From Lachnospiraceae bacterium (GTDB taxonomy: Bacteria; Bacillota; Clostridia; Lachnospirales; Lachnospiraceae), in the NCBI GenBank assembly GCA_017465095.1, contig JAFTWX010000101.1:22104-86103 (forward strand): a DNA stretch of 64,000 nt. The letters are read 5' to 3'. A program made the position numbers and the translations under genes. Below the pieces are notes generated by a model. The model made no database searches and had not been told where the DNA came from. It saw only the letters and a program-made list of their open reading frames with translations. Positions 52,728 to 60,599 of the stretch are shown here, one piece after another; positions within the stretch are counted from its first letter, which is position 1, and each line of letters opens with the position of its first letter.

Positions 52728-53001
52728 ATGGCGACGCGATTGAATCGAGCCAAAAAAGGTATAAAACAAACACGTGAAGCAGAGGAGTGTTATGAAGATT
52801 CTGCTAAGGTGAAAATAGGTGATGAGGTTATCATGCGTGATGTTAATATAGCAAAAGAAGCGCATCATCAAAGCGGTCAGGGCCGAAGAAAATGAAAAAA
52901 CTGTCCTGGACGAGCTTGAAACGCCTGAAAGGATTGAGAACCATAATAAATATTTGGAAAAGTTAAATAAAATAATTGAAGAGACTGCAAAATATATGTA
53001 A
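52728..53001 (+). pseudogene. Small frameshifted ORF pair, unknown
   Basis: ATG 52,728 (with GAGAGG upstream) opens a 55-codon frame ending at TGA 52,893-52,895 (begins MATRLNRAKKGIKQTREAEE). In the +1 frame, open from 52,852 after a TAG, a charged helical stretch continues (VRAEENEKTVLDELETPERI, then NHNKYLEKLNKIIEETAKYM) to TAA at 52,999. The two halves look like one small, highly charged protein broken by a single-base change between 52,852 and 52,895. Programmed frameshifting is possible but there is no obvious slippery site. No family recognised. Confidence 0.45.
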
Positions 53002-53059
53002 GACTCTCTAAGAGTGGAGGAGAATTAAATTTCGGAAATCATGGATTGATTTTTGTGAG

Positions 53060-53089
53060 AAGTGCACATTGTAACTATGTGCACTTTTT
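53060..53089 (+). terminator. Terminator hairpin in a gene-poor stretch
   Basis: AAGTGCACAT / ATGTGCACTT with a seven-base loop and a T-run. It lies in the 53,002-53,287 gap, where I see nothing else of note. Confidence 0.75.
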
Positions 53090-53287
53090 AATATATTTAA
53101 AGTTGTAAACGCTTAATAAAACAGTGCCTTAAAATCCCCTAAAAAACATGAGACAATGATTTTGTATATTTAGGTTTGGACTTTTTTGGGTCTAATTGAA
53201 GGAGGCTGTTTATGGATTAGGTTGTTTTAGTCAAAATCAAGTATGTGCCCAAAACTGATACAAACATATACAAGGAGAGATAATCAG

Positions 53288-53638
53288 ATGCATAACATTA
53301 ATTATCAAATAAGATATGTTGCGTTTTTAGATTTGCTTAGGATTGGAATACCGGTTCGCGGCGGAGTGACGGTTGGACTGCTTATTCATGATGAACGTAA
53401 ATGTTTTGGGCCGGCAATGAATGATGCATATTCCATGGAGTCAGAAGATACAGTATACCCGAGAGTTATTATTAATCAAGATGTTTTCAGATGTGAATTA
53501 TCTAAACCGGCGCTTTATTATGACTATATATTGAGAACCAAAGATTTTATAATCAGAAATTTAGAGGCATTTCGTGGGCCTTTTTTGGATGGTTTTTTCG
53601 TATATACCCACGGAGCATGCCAAGTGGAATCTGCTTGA
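53288..53638 (+). pseudogene. Remnant of a nucleotide-cyclase-like protein, ending in a repeat element
   Basis: 116 codons from ATG 53,288 (AAGGAGAG upstream). RYVAFLDLL resembles the first strand of a cyclase-fold domain, and GIPVRGGVTVGLLIHDERKC followed by FGPAMNDAYSMESEDTVYPR matches the later part of a family of small cyclase-like proteins that I recall from Firmicutes. The roughly 70 residues usually between these parts are missing, and the last residues (GFFVYTHGACQVES) are encoded by the terminal repeat of the 169-bp element. It looks both internally deleted and 3' truncated. Family assignment is from memory of motif shape and not certain. Confidence 0.5.
53555..53611 (-). repeat. Partial copy (one end) of the 169-bp element, copy 3
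   Basis: GGTTTTTTCGTATATACCCAC at its outer end matches copy 2's end, and the preceding TTTCGTGGGCC and TTTTTTGG match copy 4 position for position. The inner part is lost. The flank GGAGCATGCCAAGTGGAATC resembles copy 2's flank. It is fused to the cyclase-like remnant and lies 41 bases from the 3' end of the Rpn gene. Inner boundary approximate. Confidence 0.65.
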
Positions 53639-53652
53639 TGGTGCTGGATATT

Positions 53653-54585
53653 TTAGTCTTGTCCGCTCTGCGCTTTAAGTCTTGCGATTTCGGCCTCTTT
53701 TTCAGCCAGTAGCTGCTCTATCTTTGCGAGTGCCTGCTCTTTTTCGGAGTTAGCAGCTGCAAGCTTAGCGATATCATCAGAGAGCTTAGTATTATCTGAG
53801 GAAAGTTTCTCATTATCGACTTTCAAATCCGCAATTACTTTGTTGTACATATTTTCTCTTCGGGTGGCGTCCTGGCGGGCGCGGGCCATGGCGCGGATTG
53901 TCTCCTCGCAGTGCATGTTATATAAAGTTTTGGAAGCTTCCATGATAGATTCATTCTGCTTGGCGATCATTTTTATTTCCTCCCACGTGGTTGCTTTAAA
54001 GAGTCGTGCCCAGTAGTCGATTTCCCAGACCTTGTCTTCCTCGGTTGCCAAATTGATTTTAGATAAGTTTACCACGCTGAGAGCAAATTTACTACTGTAA
54101 AGATGATGATTTTTGATATTTAAAAGCTTGTAAGTGGCATAGAATTCTTCCGGTGCATCCTTAAACGGTGTGAAGTCAAGAAAACCGATGTGTATGGCCG
54201 GTGCGACATTCGAATAATCATCGCCTTTGCAGAGATTGTCATAGCTTCGGCAAAGATAAGAAAGGGAACGGTCCTGCCAGTTGAGCTGATTTTCGACCTG
54301 CATTTCCAGGTTGATGACGGAGTGGTTGTTCAGCGAAATGTTGATGTCCAGAACGAATTCCTTGGCATCAATCTGCTCGCCGAGCACGATGGGGTTGGTG
54401 ACGACCACGGAAGACACTTCGTCCGGACGCAGATGAAGCAGTGCGCAGATCAGTGCTTTCAGCACCTTTTTATTTTCCTGCAGCACAGCGCGGAACATGT
54501 AGTCGTTGGTAAACCCGTACTCGATGGCTCCGGTAGCGGACGCAAAATCGCCGCCAAGCTTAGTGGTAACCTTGTTTTGTTTCAT
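53653..54585 (-). CDS. Rpn family recombination-promoting nuclease/putative transposase
   Basis: About 310 residues. The N-terminal TNDYMFRAVLQENKKVLKAL and LLHLRPDEVSSVVVTNPIVL are typical, and the PD-(D/E)XK core shows as AKEFVLDINISLNNHSVINL then EMQVENQLNWQDRSLSYLCR (D ... E-x-Q). The C-terminal 70 residues form a coiled coil (repeated KLSSDNTKLSDD-like heptads, ending in AEIARLKAQ). Relatives (RpnA-E of E. coli) are nucleases that promote RecA-independent recombination. ATG 54,585 has AAAGGAG and is preferred to the upstream ATG at 54,645. A consensus promoter lies about 120 bases upstream, leaving a structured leader. GC-richer than its neighbours. Confidence 0.88.
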   Translation of the reverse strand: MKQNKVTTKLGGDFASATGAIEYGFTNDYMFRAVLQENKKVLKALICALLHLRPDEVSSVVVTNPIVLGEQIDAKEFVLDINISLNNHSVINLEMQVENQLNWQDRSLSYLCRSYDNLCKGDDYSNVAPAIHIGFLDFTPFKDAPEEFYATYKLLNIKNHHLYSSKFALSVVNLSKINLATEEDKVWEIDYWARLFKATTWEEIKMIAKQNESIMEASKTLYNMHCEETIRAMARARQDATRRENMYNKVIADLKVDNEKLSSDNTKLSDDIAKLAAANSEKEQALAKIEQLLAEKEAEIARLKAQSGQD

Positions 54586-54621
54586 AGATACAAAACTCCT
54601 TTCGTATGAAATTAAAATAAC

Positions 54622-54692
54622 TGTGAAAATGCGGCGAACTGCCAAGAACTATTGCGCGGTGTACAGAAGACACTGCGGAATGAATTTTCACA
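54622..54692 (-). other. Long-range inverted repeat in the Rpn gene leader
   Basis: TGTGAAAAT at 54,622-54,630 and its exact complement ATTTTCACA at 54,684-54,692 bracket a 53-base GC-rich loop between promoter and start codon. It could fold in the mRNA leader and influence expression. Confidence 0.45.
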
Positions 54693-54706
54693 AATAGGTA
54701 AGATAG

Positions 54707-54735
54707 ATTATAGGAAAAACTTGAATTATTGTCAA
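54707..54735 (-). promoter_or_regulatory. Consensus sigma-A promoter of the Rpn gene
   Basis: On the - strand: TTGACA (54,735-54,730), 17 bases, TATAAT (54,712-54,707): a perfect match to consensus at perfect spacing. It points away from the four-gene operon. Confidence 0.8.
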
Positions 54736-54853
54736 TATTTGTCAATTGATATTGAAGAAAAAATTGATTAGTGATAAAATCCTTTTAGGCTACATCTGTT
54801 TAGTCACGAGGATGGATGGGCTTGGAAAAACAAGTGAAAATTATAAAAATGGA

Positions 54854-54893
54854 AAACCTCATTGGATGCCGCGAACATCCGATGGGGTTTTTG
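54854..54893 (+). terminator. Terminator-like hairpin upstream of the four-gene operon (possible attenuator)
   Basis: AAACCtCATtGGATG (54,854-54,868) pairs with CATCCgATGgGGTTT (54,876-54,890) with two G-T pairs, followed by a T-run. It lies about 100 bases before the operon's ATG, with no gene between it and the Rpn promoter. GGATGGATGGG at 54,810-54,820 could pair with the CATCC arm as an alternative fold. Either a stray terminator or a leader control element. Confidence 0.5.
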
Positions 54894-54993
54894 TGCTTTA
54901 AAATAATAGAATGGGGGAATAATCGATATGTGTGAATAGTAATAAATATAAAAAAGAAGCGTGAAGATGTGAAGAGAGAAAGATGGTGAAAAT

Positions 54994-56082
54994 ATGATCT
55001 ACAAATTACCAGAGAAAATCAGTAAGTGGGATTTATACAATAAGGTTTTGCCGGAGTTGACGGAACAATATAAACATATTAAAAAGGGAGATACTACAGC
55101 AGTTTCCCTGGTTCAAACTGAGCAAATAAACTCTAATGCGGTGACTCTTTTTGCGGGAATGCTGAATTTGTTACAAAATAAGAGTCAGAATCCGGTATAT
55201 TTAGAGTTTGCATATAATCCTAGATTTCTTGGATTTTTGGAGTCAATTGACTTTTTAAGACAATTGCAAGCAAAAGGGATTGTTGAATATGAATATGATT
55301 ATACGGCCGATTTAAAGACAGATATGTATAGTAAGAATAATAAACTATATTCTTTTCAGCCATGCAAATATTTTGAAGATAAATTGATTGAGGAAAAAAA
55401 AGAATTTAGAGATAATCTTGCACAAAATATGTTGTTTTGGTTAAAATCAACCCCATTTTTTAAAAAGGAAACAACACCAATAAAAGGGGATCAGATGTGG
55501 GAAACAACACTGGGAGCAGTTGCAGAGCTTATTGACAATGCCATATTGCACAGTGGTTCTATAAGTTATCTTTATATGCAGTCGGGGATTAAGTTTGAGG
55601 ATAATAAAAAAGGATATCTTATATCTGTTGCGGATGTAGGGAAGGGGTATTATGGGGCTTTGAGTGAGAAAATCGAAAAGCAACCAGAGGAAGAATGCAT
55701 ATTGTATACACAAAGTTCCAGAGAACAGTTTTATCGATATGCGCATAGTTTGGGAATTGATATTGAAAAAGAGATAAATTTTTTGTCAATTATGGAGGCG
55801 CTATATTATTCTCAGATACAAGACAGAGAAATAGACTTATATAAGCTTAAAAATTCATTGGCAATTTCCAATGCTAATTTTCGTATACATCAAAGAAATA
55901 AAGAGATTGTTTTTACTTCCAAGCAGTGTGGAGGGTGTAACAATAGAGAAGACATTTTAAATTGTTTGCAATGTATATGGAATAGGAAAGATACTAGCGA
56001 AACATCTTTGAAAACGTATCCGATAGAAATGGCGGGGGTACATATTGAAATAGAATTTATACAGGAGAAAAAAAATGTTTGA
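54994..56082 (+). CDS. GHKL-type ATPase with a CxxC/CxxC insert (first gene of the four-gene operon)
   Basis: 362 residues. N-terminal part (about 30-105, TTAVSLVQTEQINSNAVTLF then PVYLEFAYNPRFLGFLESID) has the alternating strand/helix look of a STAS-like domain. The GHKL ATP-binding domain follows: N box GAVAELIDNAILHSGS (Glu178, Asn182, His186) and G1 box VADVGKGYYGAL (Asp214-x-Gly-x-Gly218), with a final GVHIEIEF strand. Inserted near the end is Cys312-x2-Cys315-x8-Cys324-x2-Cys327, a likely metal-binding knuckle unusual for GHKL folds. Related ATPases include anti-sigma kinases and sensor proteins, but there is no His-phosphotransfer domain. The next gene overlaps by eight bases. Function unknown. 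Confidence 0.78.
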   Translation: MIYKLPEKISKWDLYNKVLPELTEQYKHIKKGDTTAVSLVQTEQINSNAVTLFAGMLNLLQNKSQNPVYLEFAYNPRFLGFLESIDFLRQLQAKGIVEYEYDYTADLKTDMYSKNNKLYSFQPCKYFEDKLIEEKKEFRDNLAQNMLFWLKSTPFFKKETTPIKGDQMWETTLGAVAELIDNAILHSGSISYLYMQSGIKFEDNKKGYLISVADVGKGYYGALSEKIEKQPEEECILYTQSSREQFYRYAHSLGIDIEKEINFLSIMEALYYSQIQDREIDLYKLKNSLAISNANFRIHQRNKEIVFTSKQCGGCNNREDILNCLQCIWNRKDTSETSLKTYPIEMAGVHIEIEFIQEKKNV

Positions 56083-57061
56083 AATTATTAATGAAGAAAA
56101 AAAGCAGATTATAATATCTTTGCATTTGGAACAAATATATATAGAAATGAATTCGATTAATCATTTAAAGGACGAAAAGAAACTTTTTAAAACAGATACG
56201 TTAACTAAAAGTTGTGTTGATTATTTAGTGAAGCGTTTTTCTGATAATAAACAATATGGTGGTTATGAATATATTATCGATTTTCAGCATATAAAGTATG
56301 TACAGAGAAATATGAATGGAGTTTTCTTGGGGTGGATATCAGGTTTGGATAAGAGGAAAATAATTCATTTTGAAAATTTTGACAATTATATTGAATTAAG
56401 ACATAAAAGTATTCCTGAGGAATCGCAAACTGATTATCAAAATGCATTTGCTGAATATGGAAAAAAATATATTGTTGCGAACTGTTGTGATGGAAAAGGA
56501 TATACGACGCAGATAGGAACTCGACTAGGGGTCTATGTCGACTTAAAAAAAATAATTAATGATTCGGTAGAAATGTTGCGTTGGTGTTACATTATTGCCT
56601 GTGGTTTGGACGAGTATTTTTCAACGGAAAATGAGTTGATAGAAAAGAAGAGTTTGTTTTTTTGTCATACAATGAACGGAACATACATATCAGGAATACT
56701 CTCGCAATTGATAGGGTGCAACATAGTGTATGTTGATCATCTGGGACCTTATAATAAGTTAAACAAAATTGATTTTTATAAAGAAAAGTCGCACTCCAAA
56801 GAATTCATAATTGTTGCCGACATGATGTGTCAGGGAAATGAGTTTTTAAGAGCAAAAAATATTGTTGAGTACATGGGAGGGACCGTGAGTGGGTGTGTAG
56901 GTATATTAAAAATGAATATATCTAATTTACTGAAAGACTATCCTGTTAATATTTTTGCATTAGAATATACGGCGGAAGATGCTGCAAAAGAACTTAGCTA
57001 TACAATTTGTACGGACCTATGCTCTGTAAAATGTAGCAGTTGTAAACGAAAGGAGGGATAA
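56075..57061 (+). CDS. Phosphoribosyltransferase-like protein with C-terminal cysteine cluster
   Basis: 328 residues, cytosolic. Residues about 190-300 follow the type I PRTase plan: KSLFFCHTMNGTYISGILSQ, a strand ending VDHLGPY, then EFIIVADMMCQGNEFLRAKN (the PRPP-loop position, usually V-x-D-D-x-x-x-T-G-x-T; here Asp249 is kept but the loop reads M-M-C-Q-G-N) and GGTVSGCVGIL. The tail has Cys312-x3-Cys316-x3-Cys320-x2-Cys323. The N-terminal 120 residues (YEYIIDFQHIKYVQRNMNGV) may form a STAS-like or other alpha/beta domain. The changed PRPP loop means activity may be altered or lost. Translationally coupled to the ATPase (eight-base overlap) and six bases from the next gene. Confidence 0.65.
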   Translation: MFEIINEEKKQIIISLHLEQIYIEMNSINHLKDEKKLFKTDTLTKSCVDYLVKRFSDNKQYGGYEYIIDFQHIKYVQRNMNGVFLGWISGLDKRKIIHFENFDNYIELRHKSIPEESQTDYQNAFAEYGKKYIVANCCDGKGYTTQIGTRLGVYVDLKKIINDSVEMLRWCYIIACGLDEYFSTENELIEKKSLFFCHTMNGTYISGILSQLIGCNIVYVDHLGPYNKLNKIDFYKEKSHSKEFIIVADMMCQGNEFLRAKNIVEYMGGTVSGCVGILKMNISNLLKDYPVNIFALEYTAEDAAKELSYTICTDLCSVKCSSCKRKEG

Positions 57062-57067
57062 TTAATT

Positions 57068-58864
57068 ATGAAAATGCGTAAAATTTTACATATTTCTGAT
57101 TTGCATTTTTGTGAACTAGAGGGAAAGAAATCTTTACTTCAAAACGATAAATATTTTGCTGATTTTATTAATTCGATAAAAGGTTTTGAAAATTTGGACA
57201 CACTTGTAATTAGTGGCGATATTGTTGATTGCGGTGGAAACCAAAGAGTATTTGAATGTGCGGGCGATTTTATAAAGAAAATTAAAGAAGAAACAGGGAT
57301 TAAAAATATTTTATCTGTTCCAGGTAATCATGATGTTAGTCGAACACGCTTAAAAACATATAGTGAAAGAAAAGATGTCAATACCCAAAAGCTTTGGGAG
57401 AATTATGATGAGAAACTCGGTTATTATTGGGAATTTATTGAAGCCAATAAGATAAATTTTTGTCATAACTCCGGAATGGTTTCTTATTTGATTTTAAACG
57501 ACCCCAATGTTATTTTGCTTGGTTTAGACAGTACTGATCGAATTGGGATAGAAGATCAATGTGGATATGTTAATGTAAAGGAATTGGAAAAAAGCATTAA
57601 AAATTTGTTTGACCAAAAGGGCAAGTTTGAAGAGTATATTAAGATAGCCGTGCTGCATCACAGACCATTAATTTATGAAAGTGGTTCGCAAACAATTACA
57701 GAAAATAATAGTAATCAAATCGGTGTGTACGGTACTTGTAACTCTGCTAATTGGAAAGAGGTTAAACAAACACTTCAGAAATATGGTATTCAATATATAT
57801 GGACAGGACATGTTCATGGTTCGCAAAGTGGTCATATTTGGTCCGGTGAGAAAACAGAAGGGGGCATAACTTATAGTACCGTTGGTAGTATTGGTGTAGA
57901 TTTCAGTATAGAATTAAGAGAAAATCTGGATGCTGAAAAGGCTAAACAATTTATGAGCAGATTAGATGACTTGCAGTGTTATGTATCATTATACGGAAAT
58001 CACAATTCGTATAATGTGTGGACAATCACAGATACAGGACTTGTTCGCGAAGAGCAATATAAGTACATAGTTGATGAAGGGGAAAGATGTTGGTACAAAT
58101 GGAGTGGCAAAGACTTTGGAGAAGAACAACAAGGAACCACAGAAGGAGATGTGTTCGGAACGCAAGTGGATTGTGTAGATGAACAATCGGAAGAGAGTGA
58201 ACCACCAGAAAATTATGGAGAAAAAATACTAGAGTGTGTGCGAGAACACGGATTGTATAAGACAGGACATTATCATTGGAAAAATTCTGCCAGACTTAAT
58301 TGGATAGATACCTCTTATTTTTTTCAAAATAGAGAGATGATGTATTGTATTGCAAGAGGAATAAACAAACTTTTTGAAGAAAAGGAATTAAAAGATGTAG
58401 ACTGTGTCATTGGATTAGGAATTAAAGGAGCATTGTTGCTATCTTATATACGTTTTCTGTTTCAAGAAAAGCAGTGTACATATTTTCCTGAAAACAGAAA
58501 GGAGTATAACGAGTATGAGATGGCGTTATTTGGTAATGAAAAGAAATACACCAATATTGCGGTAATTACTGATGTAGTTCATTCCGGCAATACGATAAAA
58601 GAGTTCGCAAAGGTTATTTATGATACTTACAATAAGGACAAATCAAATAATAAGGATAAGTTGAATATTAAGGTTGTTACAATTTTTGATTCAACTCAAG
58701 ATCATAAAATAGCAGAATTGCGTGGAAAAGCAAAATTCAAACTTTTTTCTTTGGCGAAGTTAAAAGTGACAAAGTGTCCAGGTGGTGGAGAAAACTGTGA
58801 CATTTACTTAAACAAGCTTGCCGATGTAATTGAGTATAAGGAGGATGAAAATGAGAGTAATTAA
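57068..58864 (+). CDS. Calcineurin-like phosphoesterase fused to an orotate-PRTase-like domain
   Basis: 598 residues. Domain 1 (about 1-290) has every metallophosphoesterase motif: ISDLHF (Asp11, His13), SGDIVD (Asp51), GNHDVSR (Asn87-His88), HH at 197-198 and GHVH (248-250). A linker rich in Glu/Gln (about 350-380) leads to domain 2 (about 385-595): EHGLYKTGHYHWKNSARLNW resembles the orotate PRTase N-terminus, and NIAVITDVVHSGNTIKEFAK (Thr501-Asp-Val-Val to Thr509) is a good PRPP loop. A Cys570-x6-Cys577 pair follows. I do not know this fusion from named systems. It could make and break, or act upon, a phosphoribosyl nucleotide. Strong AGGAGGG upstream; ends inside thyX. Confidence 0.8.
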   Translation: MKMRKILHISDLHFCELEGKKSLLQNDKYFADFINSIKGFENLDTLVISGDIVDCGGNQRVFECAGDFIKKIKEETGIKNILSVPGNHDVSRTRLKTYSERKDVNTQKLWENYDEKLGYYWEFIEANKINFCHNSGMVSYLILNDPNVILLGLDSTDRIGIEDQCGYVNVKELEKSIKNLFDQKGKFEEYIKIAVLHHRPLIYESGSQTITENNSNQIGVYGTCNSANWKEVKQTLQKYGIQYIWTGHVHGSQSGHIWSGEKTEGGITYSTVGSIGVDFSIELRENLDAEKAKQFMSRLDDLQCYVSLYGNHNSYNVWTITDTGLVREEQYKYIVDEGERCWYKWSGKDFGEEQQGTTEGDVFGTQVDCVDEQSEESEPPENYGEKILECVREHGLYKTGHYHWKNSARLNWIDTSYFFQNREMMYCIARGINKLFEEKELKDVDCVIGLGIKGALLLSYIRFLFQEKQCTYFPENRKEYNEYEMALFGNEKKYTNIAVITDVVHSGNTIKEFAKVIYDTYNKDKSNNKDKLNIKVVTIFDSTQDHKIAELRGKAKFKLFSLAKLKVTKCPGGGENCDIYLNKLADVIEYKEDENESN

Positions 58865-59477
58865 CCCGGAAATTATTGTGTTGGATGACATTAATGGTTC
58901 TGATATGCTTAAGAGAATCGAAAAAATAGGACGAGTATGCTATAAATCAGAGGATAAGATTACACAAGATTCAGCCGAAAAATTTGTGAGGAATATATTG
59001 AAAAGTGGGCATGAATCAGTTATAGAACATGAGAAAATATCTGTACGTATTATATGTGATCGTGGCGTTACACACGAGATAGTAAGGCATCGAATCGCAA
59101 GTTACAGTCAAGAAAGTACAAGATATTGCAATTACAATAACGAAAAGTTTGGGAAAGAATTAACGGTAATAAAACCACTTTTTTGGGAGGAAGACAGTGC
59201 AGAGTATAAATTGTGGTTAGAAACAATGCAAATGATAGAAAAGTCTTATAACCAAATGATTGAGTTAGGGGCAGAACCGCAACAGGCAAGAAGTATTTTG
59301 CCTAATAGTCTTAAAACTGAAATTGTTGTTACGATGAATTTGCGTGAATGGAGACATTTCTTCCGTTTGCGTACTTCAAAAAGAGCACATCCGCAGATGC
59401 GAGAAGTTGCCTGCGCTTTACTGGAGGTATTTAAGCAGAAGGTACCGGTCGTTTTTGACGATATTGATTTTGACTGA
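58851..59477 (+). CDS. thyX: FAD-dependent thymidylate synthase family protein
   Basis: 208 residues, a normal ThyX length. The family signature R-H-R-x7-S is present as VRHRIASYSQESTRYC (Arg79-His80-Arg81 ... Ser89, then Arg91-Tyr92), with SGHESVIEH upstream (first His-Glu substrate/FAD motif) and EWRHFFRLRTSKRAHPQMRE downstream (H-F-x-x-x-R and the helix closing the site). It would methylate dUMP using folate and FAD, or a related pyrimidine nucleotide. The start is fixed by AAGGAGG six bases before ATG 58,851 and overlaps the previous gene by 14 bases, so it is a true member of this operon and probably not only housekeeping. Confidence 0.92.
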   Translation: MRVINPEIIVLDDINGSDMLKRIEKIGRVCYKSEDKITQDSAEKFVRNILKSGHESVIEHEKISVRIICDRGVTHEIVRHRIASYSQESTRYCNYNNEKFGKELTVIKPLFWEEDSAEYKLWLETMQMIEKSYNQMIELGAEPQQARSILPNSLKTEIVVTMNLREWRHFFRLRTSKRAHPQMREVACALLEVFKQKVPVVFDDIDFD

Positions 59478-59516
59478 CAATGAGGTGGACCGAAATCCGG
59501 GTCATCCAACTTTATG

Positions 59517-59546
59517 GGGCTGGCGTTAAAAATCGCCAGCTCTTTT
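59517..59546 (+). terminator. Terminator of the four-gene operon
   Basis: GAGCTGGCG-type stem: GCTGGCG (59,519-59,525) with CGCCAGC (59,534-59,540), then TCTTTT. Confidence 0.85.
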
Positions 59547-59583
59547 AGAATGGAAAATTTCAATGTTCGAGGCTCTTTGCGCT

Positions 59584-60546
59584 CTATTCAAACGGATACG
59601 TAATATTTAACGAAGTCTGCGCCGTATTTCCCTGCGCATCATATGCAGTGACAACAATAGTAAAGGTGGCTTCCTCATAGAAATTTGCTCCGAACATCCA
59701 TTGGTATCCATCCGTGCTGTGCATATTCATAGGATCATATGTTTGGTTTGGAGTAGAAGCCTGAAGTGCTACTTTGACAGCATGGAAATTTGTGGTGGCG
59801 GTAATAATGGCGTTCAAATCCGTTCCTGCTTGAGCAACCGGACGGCAAGAGGCAACAACGGTAGGCGTAGCTATGGAAGAAACATTCTCTGCTTTCACAA
59901 TCGGGGTTTCTGTTTCTGGAATGTTTGCATAGTAGCCGGAGGATATTTTTTTGCCTTCAGGTAAAACGATTTCGGCAGTCAGCTTTGCGTTGGAATGGTC
60001 TTTGGTTGGCTCAATAGTCGTAGTAAATATATGTTTGTCATTCGTTTCGTGGTATTGTGTCAGTTCTTCCAAGGCAATGCCATTAATATAGATATTAATA
60101 TGATATGCGGTCAAATTTGTTGTCACTTCGACGTTATAGGCGGAAACGCCGGAGTTGTGCGGAGTTAACGTGATATTTGTGATCATAGGTTCACGGGATC
60201 TTGGATAAAGGTGAAATGCGCACAATAAAATATTAAATAAAATGAACAGGCAGAGAATAACTGCAGTAAATAAATGAAAGCTATAAATTGCCTTTTCTTT
60301 TTTGGAATGTCGTATTTTGAGATTGGGAATGAAAGGGAGAATTAAACCGATAATACCGATGAAGAGTCCCCAAATAGCGATGGTCGTATCATGCGAGTAT
60401 TTAATATAGTTAATTCCACAAATAGCGCATGCAACAATTGAAAGATAGAATATAATTAAGATACAAATGGATAAAGGAGAATGGAGTTGGATGGTGTTGC
60501 CCTTTTTTATAAATGTGATGAACTTTGAAAATAGATTCTTTTTCAT
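59584..60546 (-). CDS. Membrane protein with extracellular Ig-like domain, unknown
   Basis: 320 residues. A basic N-terminus (KKNLFSKFITFIKKGN) is followed by about three membrane helices (residues 25-120: LSICILIIFYLSIVACAICG, IWGLFIGIIGLILPFIP, LFTAVILCLFILFNILLCAF). The remaining 200 residues are Thr/Asn-rich beta strands on the outside, ending in a typical Ig-like strand pair (TFTIVVTAYDAQGNTAQTSL then NITYPFE). No enzyme motif seen. Converges on thyX with a terminator between them; GAGGGGG precedes the ATG. Perhaps a surface or adhesion-related protein. Function unknown. Confidence 0.7.
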   Translation of the reverse strand: MKKNLFSKFITFIKKGNTIQLHSPLSICILIIFYLSIVACAICGINYIKYSHDTTIAIWGLFIGIIGLILPFIPNLKIRHSKKEKAIYSFHLFTAVILCLFILFNILLCAFHLYPRSREPMITNITLTPHNSGVSAYNVEVTTNLTAYHINIYINGIALEELTQYHETNDKHIFTTTIEPTKDHSNAKLTAEIVLPEGKKISSGYYANIPETETPIVKAENVSSIATPTVVASCRPVAQAGTDLNAIITATTNFHAVKVALQASTPNQTYDPMNMHSTDGYQWMFGANFYEEATFTIVVTAYDAQGNTAQTSLNITYPFE

Positions 60547-60599
60547 AGTGGTCCCCCTCGAGCGTTTGCAATTGATATATGTGTAGAATATTATATAAA

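Noticed and set aside
54771..54893. Leader considered as a retron-type or known riboswitch RNA
   Set aside because: No reverse transcriptase gene, and I recognised no conserved riboswitch core. Kept only as a possible attenuator.
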